64,000 nucleotides of DNA from Bifidobacterium colobi (GTDB lineage: Bacteria > Actinomycetota > Actinomycetes > Actinomycetales > Bifidobacteriaceae): the NCBI RefSeq assembly GCF_018555455.1, contig NZ_JAFEJU010000003.1, forward strand, positions 310,001 to 374,000, in the 5' to 3' direction. Every line of letters begins with the position of its first letter. The first letter of the stretch is position 1. The notes under the pieces are model-generated. The model was not told where the DNA came from, made no database searches, and saw nothing but the letters and a program-made list of their open reading frames with translations. The position numbers and the translations under genes were made by a program. Positions 1-8,700 of this stretch are shown here, one piece after another.

Positions 1-1458
1 CACGAAGTCGCGCAGTCGGGCGATGGTCTCCTCCGGCGTGCAGTAGAGCGCCGGGGTCACGATCATGGCATATTGCGCGAGACGTTCGGCGGGCGCATCC
101 ACCGGCAGGAAGTTGCATTCCACGTTGAGCTGGAAGAAGGCATCGTAGACGCGACGCACAATGTCGTTGTAGTTGACGCCCACGCCATCCGGGAATCCGG
201 TTTCCACACGGAACCATTCAAGTGCGGACAGCGCCTCATTGGAAACCATGATGGCCACCTTGTTGCGCTTGGCCAGATGCACCAGACGCCCGCCCACAGC
301 GGTATCCGCAACCTCGCGGCCGAACACCCCGGCCTCCTCATAGGTGGGGTTCGGTTCCATGTCGTGGCTCAAGAGGCCCTTCCAATAGGTTTCGAAGGAG
401 TTGTGGATGGAATGCCAGTGCCAGTATTCCACCATGTCCGCGCCGGAAGCCAGATGGGAGTAAGCCTGCAGGCGCAGCTGGCCGGGGAACGGCACCCAGC
501 CGTGCTGGCCTTGGGCCTCGGTTTCCAATACCAGATAGTTGGCGCCGTTCTTGGTGGAGCGGGTCACATCGCCGCCGAAGGCGATTTCGGTGCCGGTGAG
601 CTCATCCTCGGTGGGATGATAGATGTCCACGCCGGTGATGTCTACGGCCTTGGAAGCCTTGAAGTGATCGACTGCCGGCTGGATGCCATAGGAGTAGCCG
701 CGCCATTCGAAATCGAAGTTCTGGGTTACGAACTGGTCCTCGCGGGCGTATTCGCGTACGATATCCGCCTGCCATGCGAGGAATTCTGCCACCTGCGCGC
801 GGCGGAATCGGTCGAATTCGCCACGCAGTGACTGATTGATGGTGTTGGTCACGTCAGGGAAGTCCTGCCAGGAGTCCACACGGTTGGACCAGTAGTCGAG
901 TCCGAAGTGCGCGTTCAGCGCGTCCAAATCATCATGGAACTTTGCGCGCAGGTACTTGACGAACAGTGCCTGCATATCCGGACTCACCGAATCGTAATAC
1001 TTGGTTTCGTTATCCACCTGGTAGCCGATGACCGCCGGATGGCTCGCCACATGTTCGATCAGGCGGCGGATCACGCGCTCGCCGTAGTACCGGTAGGCGG
1101 GGTTGACGATGTCCATAATCTGGCGCGGACCATACTTGCCGGGGCCTGCCGGGGTGACGGCCAGCACATCCGGGTGCATCTTGACCAGCCAGGCGGGCAC
1201 TGCGTAGGTGGGTGTGCCCACGATGACGGCGATGTTGTGGCGGGCTGCGGCCTCCAGCGCGCGATCGACATGGCTGAAGTCGAAGACGCCGGGCTGTGGC
1301 TCGCAGGTGCTCCACGTGGATTCGGCGATGCGGATCACGTTGATGCCGGCGGCATCCATCATGCGCATGTCGGTTTCGATGCGGTCTTGGCCGGCGGGCA
1401 TGTATTCGTCATAGTAGGCTGCGCCGAACAGAATGCGGTCAACGCTGGTCTTGCTCAT
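1..1458 (-). CDS. GH42 beta-galactosidase (3' end cut by window edge)
   Basis: Cytoplasmic glycoside hydrolase of family 42 that removes terminal beta-galactose from small galactosides. 486 codons are visible; the family is normally about 690 residues, so the C-terminal trimerisation and beta-sandwich domains lie outside the window. The TIM barrel starts directly with FGAAYYDEYMP and contains the N-E pair of the acid/base (QVDNETK, Glu about 151) and LVLETEAQG with the probable nucleophile (Glu about 312). It has no signal peptide, so it acts on imported substrate. The start MSKTSVDR is the only sensible one; the upstream GAAAGA is a weak ribosome site. It follows the MFS transporter gene at 180 bp on the same strand and is probably co-transcribed. 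Lactose, galacto-oligosaccharides and lacto-N-tetraose are all possible substrates for bifidobacterial GH42; the sequence alone does not decide. Confidence 0.93.
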   Translation of the reverse strand, partial: MSKTSVDRILFGAAYYDEYMPAGQDRIETDMRMMDAAGINVIRIAESTWSTCEPQPGVFDFSHVDRALEAAARHNIAVIVGTPTYAVPAWLVKMHPDVLAVTPAGPGKYGPRQIMDIVNPAYRYYGERVIRRLIEHVASHPAVIGYQVDNETKYYDSVSPDMQALFVKYLRAKFHDDLDALNAHFGLDYWSNRVDSWQDFPDVTNTINQSLRGEFDRFRRAQVAEFLAWQADIVREYAREDQFVTQNFDFEWRGYSYGIQPAVDHFKASKAVDITGVDIYHPTEDELTGTEIAFGGDVTRSTKNGANYLVLETEAQGQHGWVPFPGQLRLQAYSHLASGADMVEYWHWHSIHNSFETYWKGLLSHDMEPNPTYEEAGVFGREVADTAVGGRLVHLAKRNKVAIMVSNEALSALEWFRVETGFPDGVGVNYNDIVRRVYDAFFQLNVECNFLPVDAPAERLAQYAMIVTPALYCTPEETIARLRDFV

Positions 1459-1534
1459 AATCGTTGGTCTTTCTTTTTCGATGATGCGATGCCCGTATGG
1501 GATCTGGTACTTGTTGAGAACTCGGGTGATATGC

Positions 1535-1578
1535 GTCAGACCGCCCGGCGAGATGCGGTTCTCTTCGAGCGGTCTGAC
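1535..1578. repeat. Inverted repeat between transporter and beta-galactosidase genes
   Basis: Perfect 10-bp arms GTCAGACCGC / GCGGTCTGAC separated by 24 bases. There is no T-run on the minus strand after it, so it is more likely an RNA processing or stabilising stem inside the mRNA than a full terminator. That role is inferred. Confidence 0.5.
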
Positions 1579-1638
1579 GAGAGGAGGGATTTCGGAAGGG
1601 GGAAGTTCACGTCCCGGCGTGAAGCCGGTGGTCAGTGC

Positions 1639-2967
1639 TTACTTGACGCCCTTGATCATCATGATGAACACGCAGCCGAGCAGCGCGAACACGATGGAGA
1701 TCGGGAAGGCGGCGGCGTAGCCGAGGGTCATGGTGATCACGGACATGAGCACCGGGCCGAGCATCTGGCCGAGGGTGGTGGCGAGGTTCAGCACACCGAG
1801 GTCCTTGCCGGCCTCTTCCTTGTTCGGCAGCACGTCGACGTTCAGTGCCTGATCCACGGAGGAGTAGACGCCGTAGCCGAGGCCTGCGATGCCGGCGTAG
1901 AGGAACATGCCCAGCGTGGTCGGCATGATCCACGGCATGGCCATACCGATGGCGAACAGCACGGATGCTGCGACGACCGGAATCTTACGGCGGCCGATGA
2001 AGTCGGAGATCGGGCCGGCGACCACGGAGCCACCGAGGGAGACGACCATGGTGATCACGGACATGGTGGCCATGGCGGCACCGGCTGCGGTGTCATCGAG
2101 GCCGATGTACTTCTGGAAGATGAGCAGCTGGTAGACGGTGATCATCTGGTAGCTGAGCAGCATGCAGATACGGCCGGCGAACGCCTTGTAGAAGTCGTGT
2201 GCGGTGGAGAACTTCGGCGGGATGAAGCTCTTAAGCACATCGGATGCCTTGCCCTCGTCCTTGGGCAGGAAGTCGGCGGAGGATTCCTTCGGCACGATGA
2301 TCACGGCGACGATGCCGCCGAGGAACATCAGCACACCGGCGAGGATGAAGCCGGGGAACGGCTTCAGGATGAAAGCGGAGCCGATCAGGGTGCCGATCGG
2401 GGCGCCGCAGGTCTGGCCTGCGCCGAAGAAGGCGGACATGGTGCCGCGCACGTTCATTGGGATGCGGTCGGAGATCATGGCGACCAGCGGGGCGATCATG
2501 GCGTTGAGGCCGAACATGCACAGGCAGTAGATGATGGTGATGGCCACGGCGTTGCTCACCATGCCGGTGAGGAACAGGGTCACGCCACCGAGGATGGCGC
2601 CAAGCACGATGAACGGGGTACGACGGCCCCACTTGGAGCGGGAGCGATCGGACAGGGTGCCGAACAGGAGGTTGGAGACCAGGGATGCGACTGCGGTGCA
2701 GGCGTTGATCACACCGGTCAGACCTTCGACGTCCGGGCCGAAGATGGACTGCAGGTGCTTGGTGAGCAGCACGGCGGAGACGATGGCCAGACCGCTCATC
2801 CACAGCAGGCCGAAGACCAGGAAGCCGGCGCCGAAACGGATCAGCGTGACCTTGTCCATCTGCTTGCCGGTTTCGGGAGACAGCGACGGATCCTTGTCCG
2901 CCGCTTCGATATTCGCGTTGAAGGCCGCCAGACGCTCGTCTGCGGGGATTGCGGTTGAAGCACTCAT
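1639..2967 (-). CDS. MFS sugar (galactoside) transporter
   Basis: Twelve-helix major facilitator permease of 442 residues, in the sugar/cation symporter style. It has an N-terminal cytoplasmic tail of about 45 residues, the loop 2-3 signature GTLSDRSRSKWGRRTP, and the matching half-motif SDFIGRRK in the second half. The start at 2967 (MSASTAIPADE) is chosen because GAGG lies 7 bases upstream and because a consensus promoter (TTGACA-17-TATGCT) and operator lie between 3014 and 3069. A longer reading frame beginning at 3084 would cover these signals and is rejected. Adjacent to a GH42 beta-galactosidase on the same strand, so it probably imports galactosides; the exact sugar is inferred from context only. 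Confidence 0.9.
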   Translation of the reverse strand: MSASTAIPADERLAAFNANIEAADKDPSLSPETGKQMDKVTLIRFGAGFLVFGLLWMSGLAIVSAVLLTKHLQSIFGPDVEGLTGVINACTAVASLVSNLLFGTLSDRSRSKWGRRTPFIVLGAILGGVTLFLTGMVSNAVAITIIYCLCMFGLNAMIAPLVAMISDRIPMNVRGTMSAFFGAGQTCGAPIGTLIGSAFILKPFPGFILAGVLMFLGGIVAVIIVPKESSADFLPKDEGKASDVLKSFIPPKFSTAHDFYKAFAGRICMLLSYQMITVYQLLIFQKYIGLDDTAAGAAMATMSVITMVVSLGGSVVAGPISDFIGRRKIPVVAASVLFAIGMAMPWIMPTTLGMFLYAGIAGLGYGVYSSVDQALNVDVLPNKEEAGKDLGVLNLATTLGQMLGPVLMSVITMTLGYAAAFPISIVFALLGCVFIMMIKGVK

Positions 2968-3013
2968 CCTTGAACCTCGTGTTTCTATTGCTTCTCGTGT
3001 CTGCTTTGACATG

Positions 3014-3033
3014 TATCTAACATGCATTAGATA
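3014..3033. promoter_or_regulatory. TetR-family operator upstream of transporter
   Basis: TATCTAACATGCATTAGATA: 7-bp arms TATCTAA/TTAGATA around 6 bases. It matches the operator in front of the tetR gene (3952-3971) at 14 of 20 positions, including all of TATC and GATA at the ends. It begins at the predicted transcription start of the transporter promoter, the position expected for a repressor. Confidence 0.72.
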
Positions 3034-3040
3034 TGCCATT

Positions 3041-3069
3041 AGCATAAACCCACGCGCAATCTTTGTCAA
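3041..3069 (-). promoter_or_regulatory. Promoter of MFS/beta-galactosidase unit
   Basis: On the minus strand TTGACA (3064-3069), 17-bp spacer, TATGCT (3041-3046). Predicted start of transcription is near 3034, giving a leader of about 65 bases to the ATG at 2967 and placing the operator at +1 to +20. Confidence 0.75.
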
Positions 3070-3207
3070 ATTGTTAAATACCAAGTAGTAGATAGTCGAG
3101 AATCATTGGAATTCCAGCGTTTTTCAGCCCAAAATAAGCAACCGCGACACGCGGATGAATCATTATCTAGTTACAACTCATCAAGAAGAGCAGCGGCATT
3201 GCGGGCG

Positions 3208-3262
3208 CGGCACAGCACGGTACTGCACAGCATTGCAGGCGCGACACAGCACTGCACAGCAC
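3208..3262. repeat. GCACAGCA-type short direct repeats
   Basis: The stretch between the transporter promoter and tetR carries several imperfect copies of GCACAGCA and GCGCGRCACAGCA. I see no gene in 2968-3307. Confidence 0.5.
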
Positions 3263-3299
3263 GGGCGCATCACCGACTGCGTTGTCGGCAATGCGCCCG
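3262..3299 (-). terminator. Hairpin after tetR
   Basis: Symmetric stem CGGGCGCAT/ATGCGCCCG (3262-3270, 3291-3299) with an inner stem CCGAC/GTCGG and a 6-base loop. It sits just beyond the tetR stop. No U-run follows, so termination is likely but not certain. Confidence 0.5.
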
Positions 3300-3307
3300 A
3301 AACAGCA

Positions 3308-3940
3308 TCAACGGTAGTTATCCCACAGCGGCGAGGGGAAAATCAGCGCCTCGAACTTGAGCCATTCATCGTACAGATCCACCGGAGGCTGGCGCATCCA
3401 GCGCAGCTGCACACCATCCATGGCCTCGATGCACAGGCGCACCACGGGCTTCATGGACTCCTCCCACAATCCCAGTTGGGAGGGAATCGCCCACGGATAC
3501 CGGCAATAATGATCCCAGACCGCTTCCGGACGGTTTTCAAAGTATTCGTACAATGGGTGTTCGGGGCTGAACGCCTCGGATTCCAGGTTCATGTACAAGC
3601 GCACCATTTCGCGGCGTTGCGCATTGTACCGGACCAGATAGCGAAGGTACGAGGGGAACAGCAGCCGGTCCGGATCGCTGCCGGGCAGCCCGGAGGCCAT
3701 GAAGTCATCCGGGGTGCCATACGTGTCGTAGCTGTCGGTAATGAGCATCGACAGCAGGCCCTCTTTATTGCCAATGTAATGCAACAGGCCCGGCTGGCTC
3801 ATGCCCACCGCCTCAGCCACATCCTTCAGGGACGTGCCGTAATAGCCCTTCTCCCCCACCAGACGCACGGCGGCCTGTGCAATCTCATTGCGCCGCTCTT
3901 CGGGGCTTTTGCGTACTCGCTTCTGCTTCGCTGCTACCAT
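3308..3940 (-). CDS. TetR-family transcriptional regulator
   Basis: Repressor-type regulator of about 210 residues. The helix-turn-helix is clear near the N-terminus (GTSLKDVAEAVGMSQPGLLHYIGNKEGLL), followed by an all-helical, Trp/Tyr-rich ligand-binding domain. Two start codons are possible, 3949 (MACMVAAK) and 3940 (MVAAK). 3940 is preferred because TATAAT lies exactly 7 bases upstream, which fits a leaderless mRNA, and no Shine-Dalgarno is present for either. A perfect 20-bp palindrome overlaps the -10 element, so it very likely represses itself. A near copy of this operator lies at the transporter promoter, so the transporter/GH42 unit is its likely target. The inducer is unknown. Confidence 0.9.
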   Translation of the reverse strand: MVAAKQKRVRKSPEERRNEIAQAAVRLVGEKGYYGTSLKDVAEAVGMSQPGLLHYIGNKEGLLSMLITDSYDTYGTPDDFMASGLPGSDPDRLLFPSYLRYLVRYNAQRREMVRLYMNLESEAFSPEHPLYEYFENRPEAVWDHYCRYPWAIPSQLGLWEESMKPVVRLCIEAMDGVQLRWMRQPPVDLYDEWLKFEALIFPSPLWDNYR

Positions 3941-3947
3941 GCACGCC

Positions 3948-3971
3948 ATTATATCGAATGCTCATTCGATA
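3948..3971 (-). promoter_or_regulatory. tetR -10 element and overlapping operator
   Basis: Operator TATCGAATGCTCATTCGATA (3952-3971) is a perfect 9-2-9 palindrome. Minus-strand TATAAT occupies 3948-3953 and overlaps its edge, and the ATG at 3940 follows 7 bases later. The -35 region (TGTCTT) is weak. Arrangement indicates autorepression of a leaderless transcript. Confidence 0.75.
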
Positions 3972-4077
3972 AGACACGCTTTCCATCTCCCATATGCACT
4001 TTTCGCGAGAAAAGTACGAATAAGAGCACTATGCAAGTGCGAATATGCTCCCGCTATCAGCTTCAGGCTGATTCCAC

Positions 4078-5355
4078 TTACTCCTGGAACACGTCCGGGT
4101 GGTTCGGGTCGCCGGGGATGTCTGCCAGTAGGCCTTCCAACCCCAGGAATTCCTTCCAGAATTCAAGCGGCTGGCCATACGGCGAGGCCTGGCGGCCATG
4201 TGCCTGAATATTGGCCTTGGCCTCGAACACGTCCTCTTCGGAGATGCCGTCGAAGTAGCTTTCCAGCCGCTCACGATTCTCCGGCACATAGAACAGGGAA
4301 GCCACGATTTCGGTCAGACGCTCCGCACGCTCGATCGGCAGCGAATCCCAATGGCGCAGTTCCACGAAGTTCTTCAAACGCACATCGTTGAAGTGGGTGG
4401 AGATGATGTGGTTGATCTCGTAGGGGTTGAGTTCACGATCCGGATACACGTCGCCGGCGTTCTCGCGGAAAGCCGGGCGGTGCAGTTCCTTGGGAGTCGC
4501 ACCGGAAGCCACAGCCTCGGGCGTATGCGTCAGATCGGCGAACATCAACGGCGTGGACAGTACGTCGACCGCATAGTCCTCCCAGCCGAAACGCGGGTCG
4601 AAGAGCCCTGGAATCACATTGGTGCGCTGGAAGTCGAGATAATCCCACATACGCTGGCGCAGCAGTGGCCACGGGTTCGTCTCACCTTCGAAATACGGGG
4701 TGTTGCGGAAGAAGTATGCCAGAATCGGGCCGATCACTGTACCCAAACGCATTTTCTCGATGGCGTCATGCTCATCCACGAAGTCGATGCTCACCTGCGT
4801 GGATGCGGAGCAGCGCATCATGCACGGGCCGAACTGGCCTACGCGGCCCAGATAATCGGTCATCGCATCATAACGATCCTTCGGGTTCACCGGCACATCG
4901 GCGAAGCTGGACTTCGGCTGGTAGCCGTAGTTGACCAAACGGAATCCCAGATCGTTCAAGATTGGGTCGGCTTCACGACGGAACTTGGAGTACAACGTGA
5001 TCAGATCGCTGGGCTTCTTCAGGATGCCGATCGAGGTCTCCACCTGACCGCCCGGCTCCAGGGATACCGAGACACCCGGCCTGCCAAGACCCACCAGATG
5101 ACCGTTTTCCCAATACTCCTTCTCTTCATCGTAGTAAGGAGCAAGACGCTTCAGCAGCGCTTCAATACCATTCGGCTCGTAATAGCTGACCGCCGTATCG
5201 CTGCCGTTATGCACGGGCAGATGCTCGATTTCCACACCGAAACCGCCTGTACCACGCTCGGCGCGGCCGCTTTCGAAGAACTTCAGCAGGCTTTCGACAT
5301 GCTTGGGGTTCGGCTTGGCGAGCAAATGCGCATAACTAATCCTCGGAGTAACCAT
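4078..5355 (-). CDS. gshA: Glutamate-cysteine ligase, GCS2 family
   Basis: 425-residue carboxylate-amine ligase of the GCS2 (plant/actinobacterial) type, which joins L-glutamate and L-cysteine with ATP to give gamma-glutamylcysteine. Visible family hallmarks are the FGVEIEHLP strand near residue 40 with metal-binding acidic residues, GRPGVSVSLEPGGQVETS near 90-107, and MRCSASTQVSIDF near 180. Full length for the family. It stands alone: no glutathione synthetase (gshB) gene lies near, so the product may be gamma-glutamylcysteine itself or a related gamma-glutamyl compound. The neighbours on both sides belong to sugar use, without evident link. A 7-bp palindrome covers the start codon. Confidence 0.88.
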   Translation of the reverse strand: MVTPRISYAHLLAKPNPKHVESLLKFFESGRAERGTGGFGVEIEHLPVHNGSDTAVSYYEPNGIEALLKRLAPYYDEEKEYWENGHLVGLGRPGVSVSLEPGGQVETSIGILKKPSDLITLYSKFRREADPILNDLGFRLVNYGYQPKSSFADVPVNPKDRYDAMTDYLGRVGQFGPCMMRCSASTQVSIDFVDEHDAIEKMRLGTVIGPILAYFFRNTPYFEGETNPWPLLRQRMWDYLDFQRTNVIPGLFDPRFGWEDYAVDVLSTPLMFADLTHTPEAVASGATPKELHRPAFRENAGDVYPDRELNPYEINHIISTHFNDVRLKNFVELRHWDSLPIERAERLTEIVASLFYVPENRERLESYFDGISEEDVFEAKANIQAHGRQASPYGQPLEFWKEFLGLEGLLADIPGDPNHPDVFQE

Positions 5356-5367
5356 ACACGGTATGGT
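5351..5367. repeat. Palindrome over the gshA start codon
   Basis: ACCATAC-ACG-GTATGGT, perfect 7-3-7. The gshA ATG lies in the left arm. It could be an operator or a small mRNA hairpin that limits translation. Confidence 0.45.
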
Positions 5368-5405
5368 ATGCGAGTCAGGTTACTGCCGCGCCCGAATGCC
5401 CGCCA

Positions 5406-5477
5406 ATCGGCTATATAAAAAACCGATAGCGGGCATCATGCCGCAGCAGACCATCATGCCGCAGCAGACCATCATGC
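5406..5477. repeat. Hairpin and 18-bp tandem repeat between gshA and lnbX
   Basis: ATCGG/CCGAT (5406-5427) encloses an A/T-rich loop that may hold the gshA -10 on the minus strand. It is followed by two perfect copies of CATCATGCCGCAGCAGAC (5434-5451, 5452-5469) and the first 8 bases of a third. I see no gene in 5356-5705. Confidence 0.55.
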
Positions 5478-5516
5478 ACCGAAACACCCGAGAACACGGG
5501 ACAACGTAGTTTCCGC

Positions 5517-5547
5517 TATACTCAATTATTTGTAAAGTTCATTTACA
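5517..5547 (+). promoter_or_regulatory. Candidate lnbX promoter and operator
   Basis: TATACT at 5517-5522 is a good -10; the -35 is poor. The palindrome TGTAAA-GTTCA-TTTACA (5531-5547) follows about 8 bases later, across the expected transcription start, where a repressor would block. The regulator is not known. Confidence 0.5.
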
Positions 5548-5705
5548 TATATCGGCAACGTAGCTGATACCGACGCCCTGCTTCACCTCATATCCATCCT
5601 CGATTCCCGCATCGCACACAGTAAGGAAGTTCACCCACAACGCGGGCCACAGCAATGTTGCATTCGATCTACACGAGCAGGGCGTCCATATGAAAGGAAG
5701 AAGAT

Positions 5706-8700
5706 ATGTCACTGCCCACTTCTGGGCATGGCCCCAAAACCATTGCGGCAATAGTCGCATTGGGAACTGCGCTCGCCTTCGCCACACCAACGGCGGCATT
5801 CGCGCAGCAGACCACCAACACCAAGGATTCCTCCAAGGGCACCACCTACTACGTGTCATCCGAACACGGCAATGACGCCAATGCCGGCACCAGCCAGAAC
5901 AGCCCTTGGAAAACACTCACCAAGGTGAACGAAATCGCCTCCGACCTTGAGCCGGGCGACAGCGTCCTGCTGGAGTACGGCTCCGAGTTCAACGACCAAT
6001 GGCTGCATATCAGCAATACCGCCGGCACGCCGAACGCCCCGATTACGATCTCCGCCTATGGCGATGCGGCCGAAGGCAAGCCGCTTATCGCCTCCAATGG
6101 CGTGGAAGGCAGCCAGTGGTATCAGGATTACCGTGCCAATGTGGGCAACCATAAGACCCGCGGTACCGTATCCACCACACTGCTGCTCAAGGACGTCTCC
6201 TATATCACGGTCTCGAATCTGGAAATCACCAACGACGACGAGAACGTCTACGATCCCATCGACTCCTGGCAGTGGACGGACACCGCCGACTCAGACGGCA
6301 CCAGCCTTGACCGCAGCGCCGACCGCATGGATCGCACCGGTGTGGCCGGCATTGCCGAAAACGGCAGTACGATGAGCCATGTCACGCTCGACAACCTCAA
6401 CATCCATGACGTGGACGGCAACCTGTACAACAAGCACATGGCCAACGGCGGCATCTACTTCATGGCGCATCTGCCAAAGGAACGCACGTCAGCGGCCGAC
6501 GACGCATGGCTTAAAGAGCATGTCTCACGCTTCGACCACATCACCATCCGCAACAGCACCGTCAAGGACGTCGACCGTTGGGGCATTGCCGTGGGCTACA
6601 CCGCATACCTCAACTACATCGACAAGTCATCGCGTTGGCAGAATGATTTCGACTACGGCGACGGCACCATCGATGACGATCTGATCGCCAAGTACGGCGC
6701 AACGAACGTGCTCATCGAAAACAACACGATTATCGGCGCCGGCGGCGATGCCATCACCACCATGTACTGCGACCGTCCAATCATTCAGCACAACGTTGGC
6801 GACCGCGTCTCCAAGCACATCAATACGGTTGATTACACGGCCAATGTGCTCAACAACAGCGGTAATGCGGGCGTCGGCTATGGTCGAGTCGCAGCCGGCA
6901 TCTGGCCGTGGCGTTGCAAGGATCCCGTGTTCCAGTACAACGAAATGTACTCGAATCTCAACGCCGACCACGGCAATGGCGACGGTCAGGCATGGGATGC
7001 CGATTACGGCGACGGCACGCTGTACCAATACAACTATTCGTATGGCAACAGTTTCGCTTCGCTGATGATCTGCAACTGGTTCGCCATCAACACCACGTTC
7101 CGCTACAACATCTCGCAAAACGACAAGCGCGGCGTGTTCGATCTACCATCCAACGGCACCGGCAATCATATTTACAACAACACCGTGTACGTGGATAAGG
7201 ACAGTCAGGTACTGACCAATCGTTCCAACTCGCAGGCCCAGTTCGAGAACAACATCTTCATCAACGCCACCGGCGAGAAGAAGACGGAAACATGGAACCG
7301 CGGCAACCAGTACGGTGGCCAGACGTACGACAACAACCTGTATGTCAACTATGCGAACACGCCGGCTTCCGATGCCCATGCCATCGTCGCCGATGATGTG
7401 GCCGACGTGCTCGAGGATGCGGGTTCCGCGCCGACTGCAGCACAGGCTTCCGGCGCCGTCTACTCCCGCAAGGGTGGCGCGACCGCATTCGACGGCTACA
7501 AGCCGACCACCAACTCCCCTGCCATCAACGCCGGCAAGGTTGTCTCCGATCTCAACGACTACGACGTGGAGCATGACTTCTTCGGCAACAGCATCAAGGG
7601 CAAGCCCGATCTGGGTGCCGTGGAAAGCGGCGTGGCCTCGGCCTCGATGACCTCCTCGAAGTACGAGACCGCTACCGTTGACGGTACGAAGGTCATGTAC
7701 GTGACCTTCACCGATAAGAATCCGGTGACCGTCAAGGAACTGCTGGCCAATGTTTCCGCCGACAACGGTGTGAGCAAAGCCGTCTACCGCAAGTCCACGA
7801 ATGCTTTCAAGCAGCTGTTCTCCCTCGTGGCCGGCCCGGATGCGGCATTGACCAAGCTGGAGGATACCGAAGCCATCCAGGAAGGCGATATCCTGCGCTT
7901 CTCGGTCGATGGCTCGTCAACCACCGATGACTACACGATTGTGCAGCGCATCAGCTGGGATTGGGTCGCCGATTATGAGCACGGCACCGCCGACCATGAT
8001 TGGAAGGCACAGCGTCAAACCAGTGCGGGCGGCGCTTGGCAGACCATCACCACGTACGACAGCGACTGGCCTCAGACCAGCTACAACACGTACTATGGCG
8101 TCGGCTTGGACTATGACGATTTCAACACCAATGGTCATAAGCTGCCTGCCGCCGACCAGCGCGATTCCATCCACGGTCTTATCGCCGAAGATCCGGCCGC
8201 CGCAGGTGGCACTGCGATGGCATGGAAGGCACCGGAAGCCGGCACGGTGAAGGTGTCCATCAAGAGCGATGAGCCATATCTGCGCCAGAACGGCAACAAC
8301 GGCAAGGCCATGACGCTGAAGCTCATGCACAACGACAAGGAACTCTGCTCGGCTGACCTCACGGTATCCAAGCAGCAGTCCACTGAGTTCGCGCAATGCG
8401 TCACCCAGCATGGCACCATCACCGTCAACGAGGGCGACTGGATTCGCATCACCGCCGACGCCGAAACCGGCATGAGCAAGTCCAGCGCGCACATCAGCCC
8501 CGTCATCTCCTATGAGGATGTCGAGCCGCCGGCCGAAGCCGAAGCCAAGCAGTATACGGTTTCCTATGATTCCGTTGCGGCAACCGTAGGCGCTCAGGCC
8601 AAGGCTGTGGCCGCCTTCACCAAGGATGGTAAGACCGTGAACGCTCCGGCGGGTGTTTCGTTCGCTATTGCTGATGGCGATGGCGTTGCCCTTGATGCCA

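Noticed and set aside
907-2958. 683-codon plus-strand open frame rich in His, Asp and Gly
   Set aside because: Antisense shadow of the MFS and GH42 genes, which show full family motifs on the minus strand.
3001-3084. N-terminal extension of the MFS transporter to 3084
   Set aside because: It would lie on the promoter and operator; the ATG at 2967 has a proper ribosome site.
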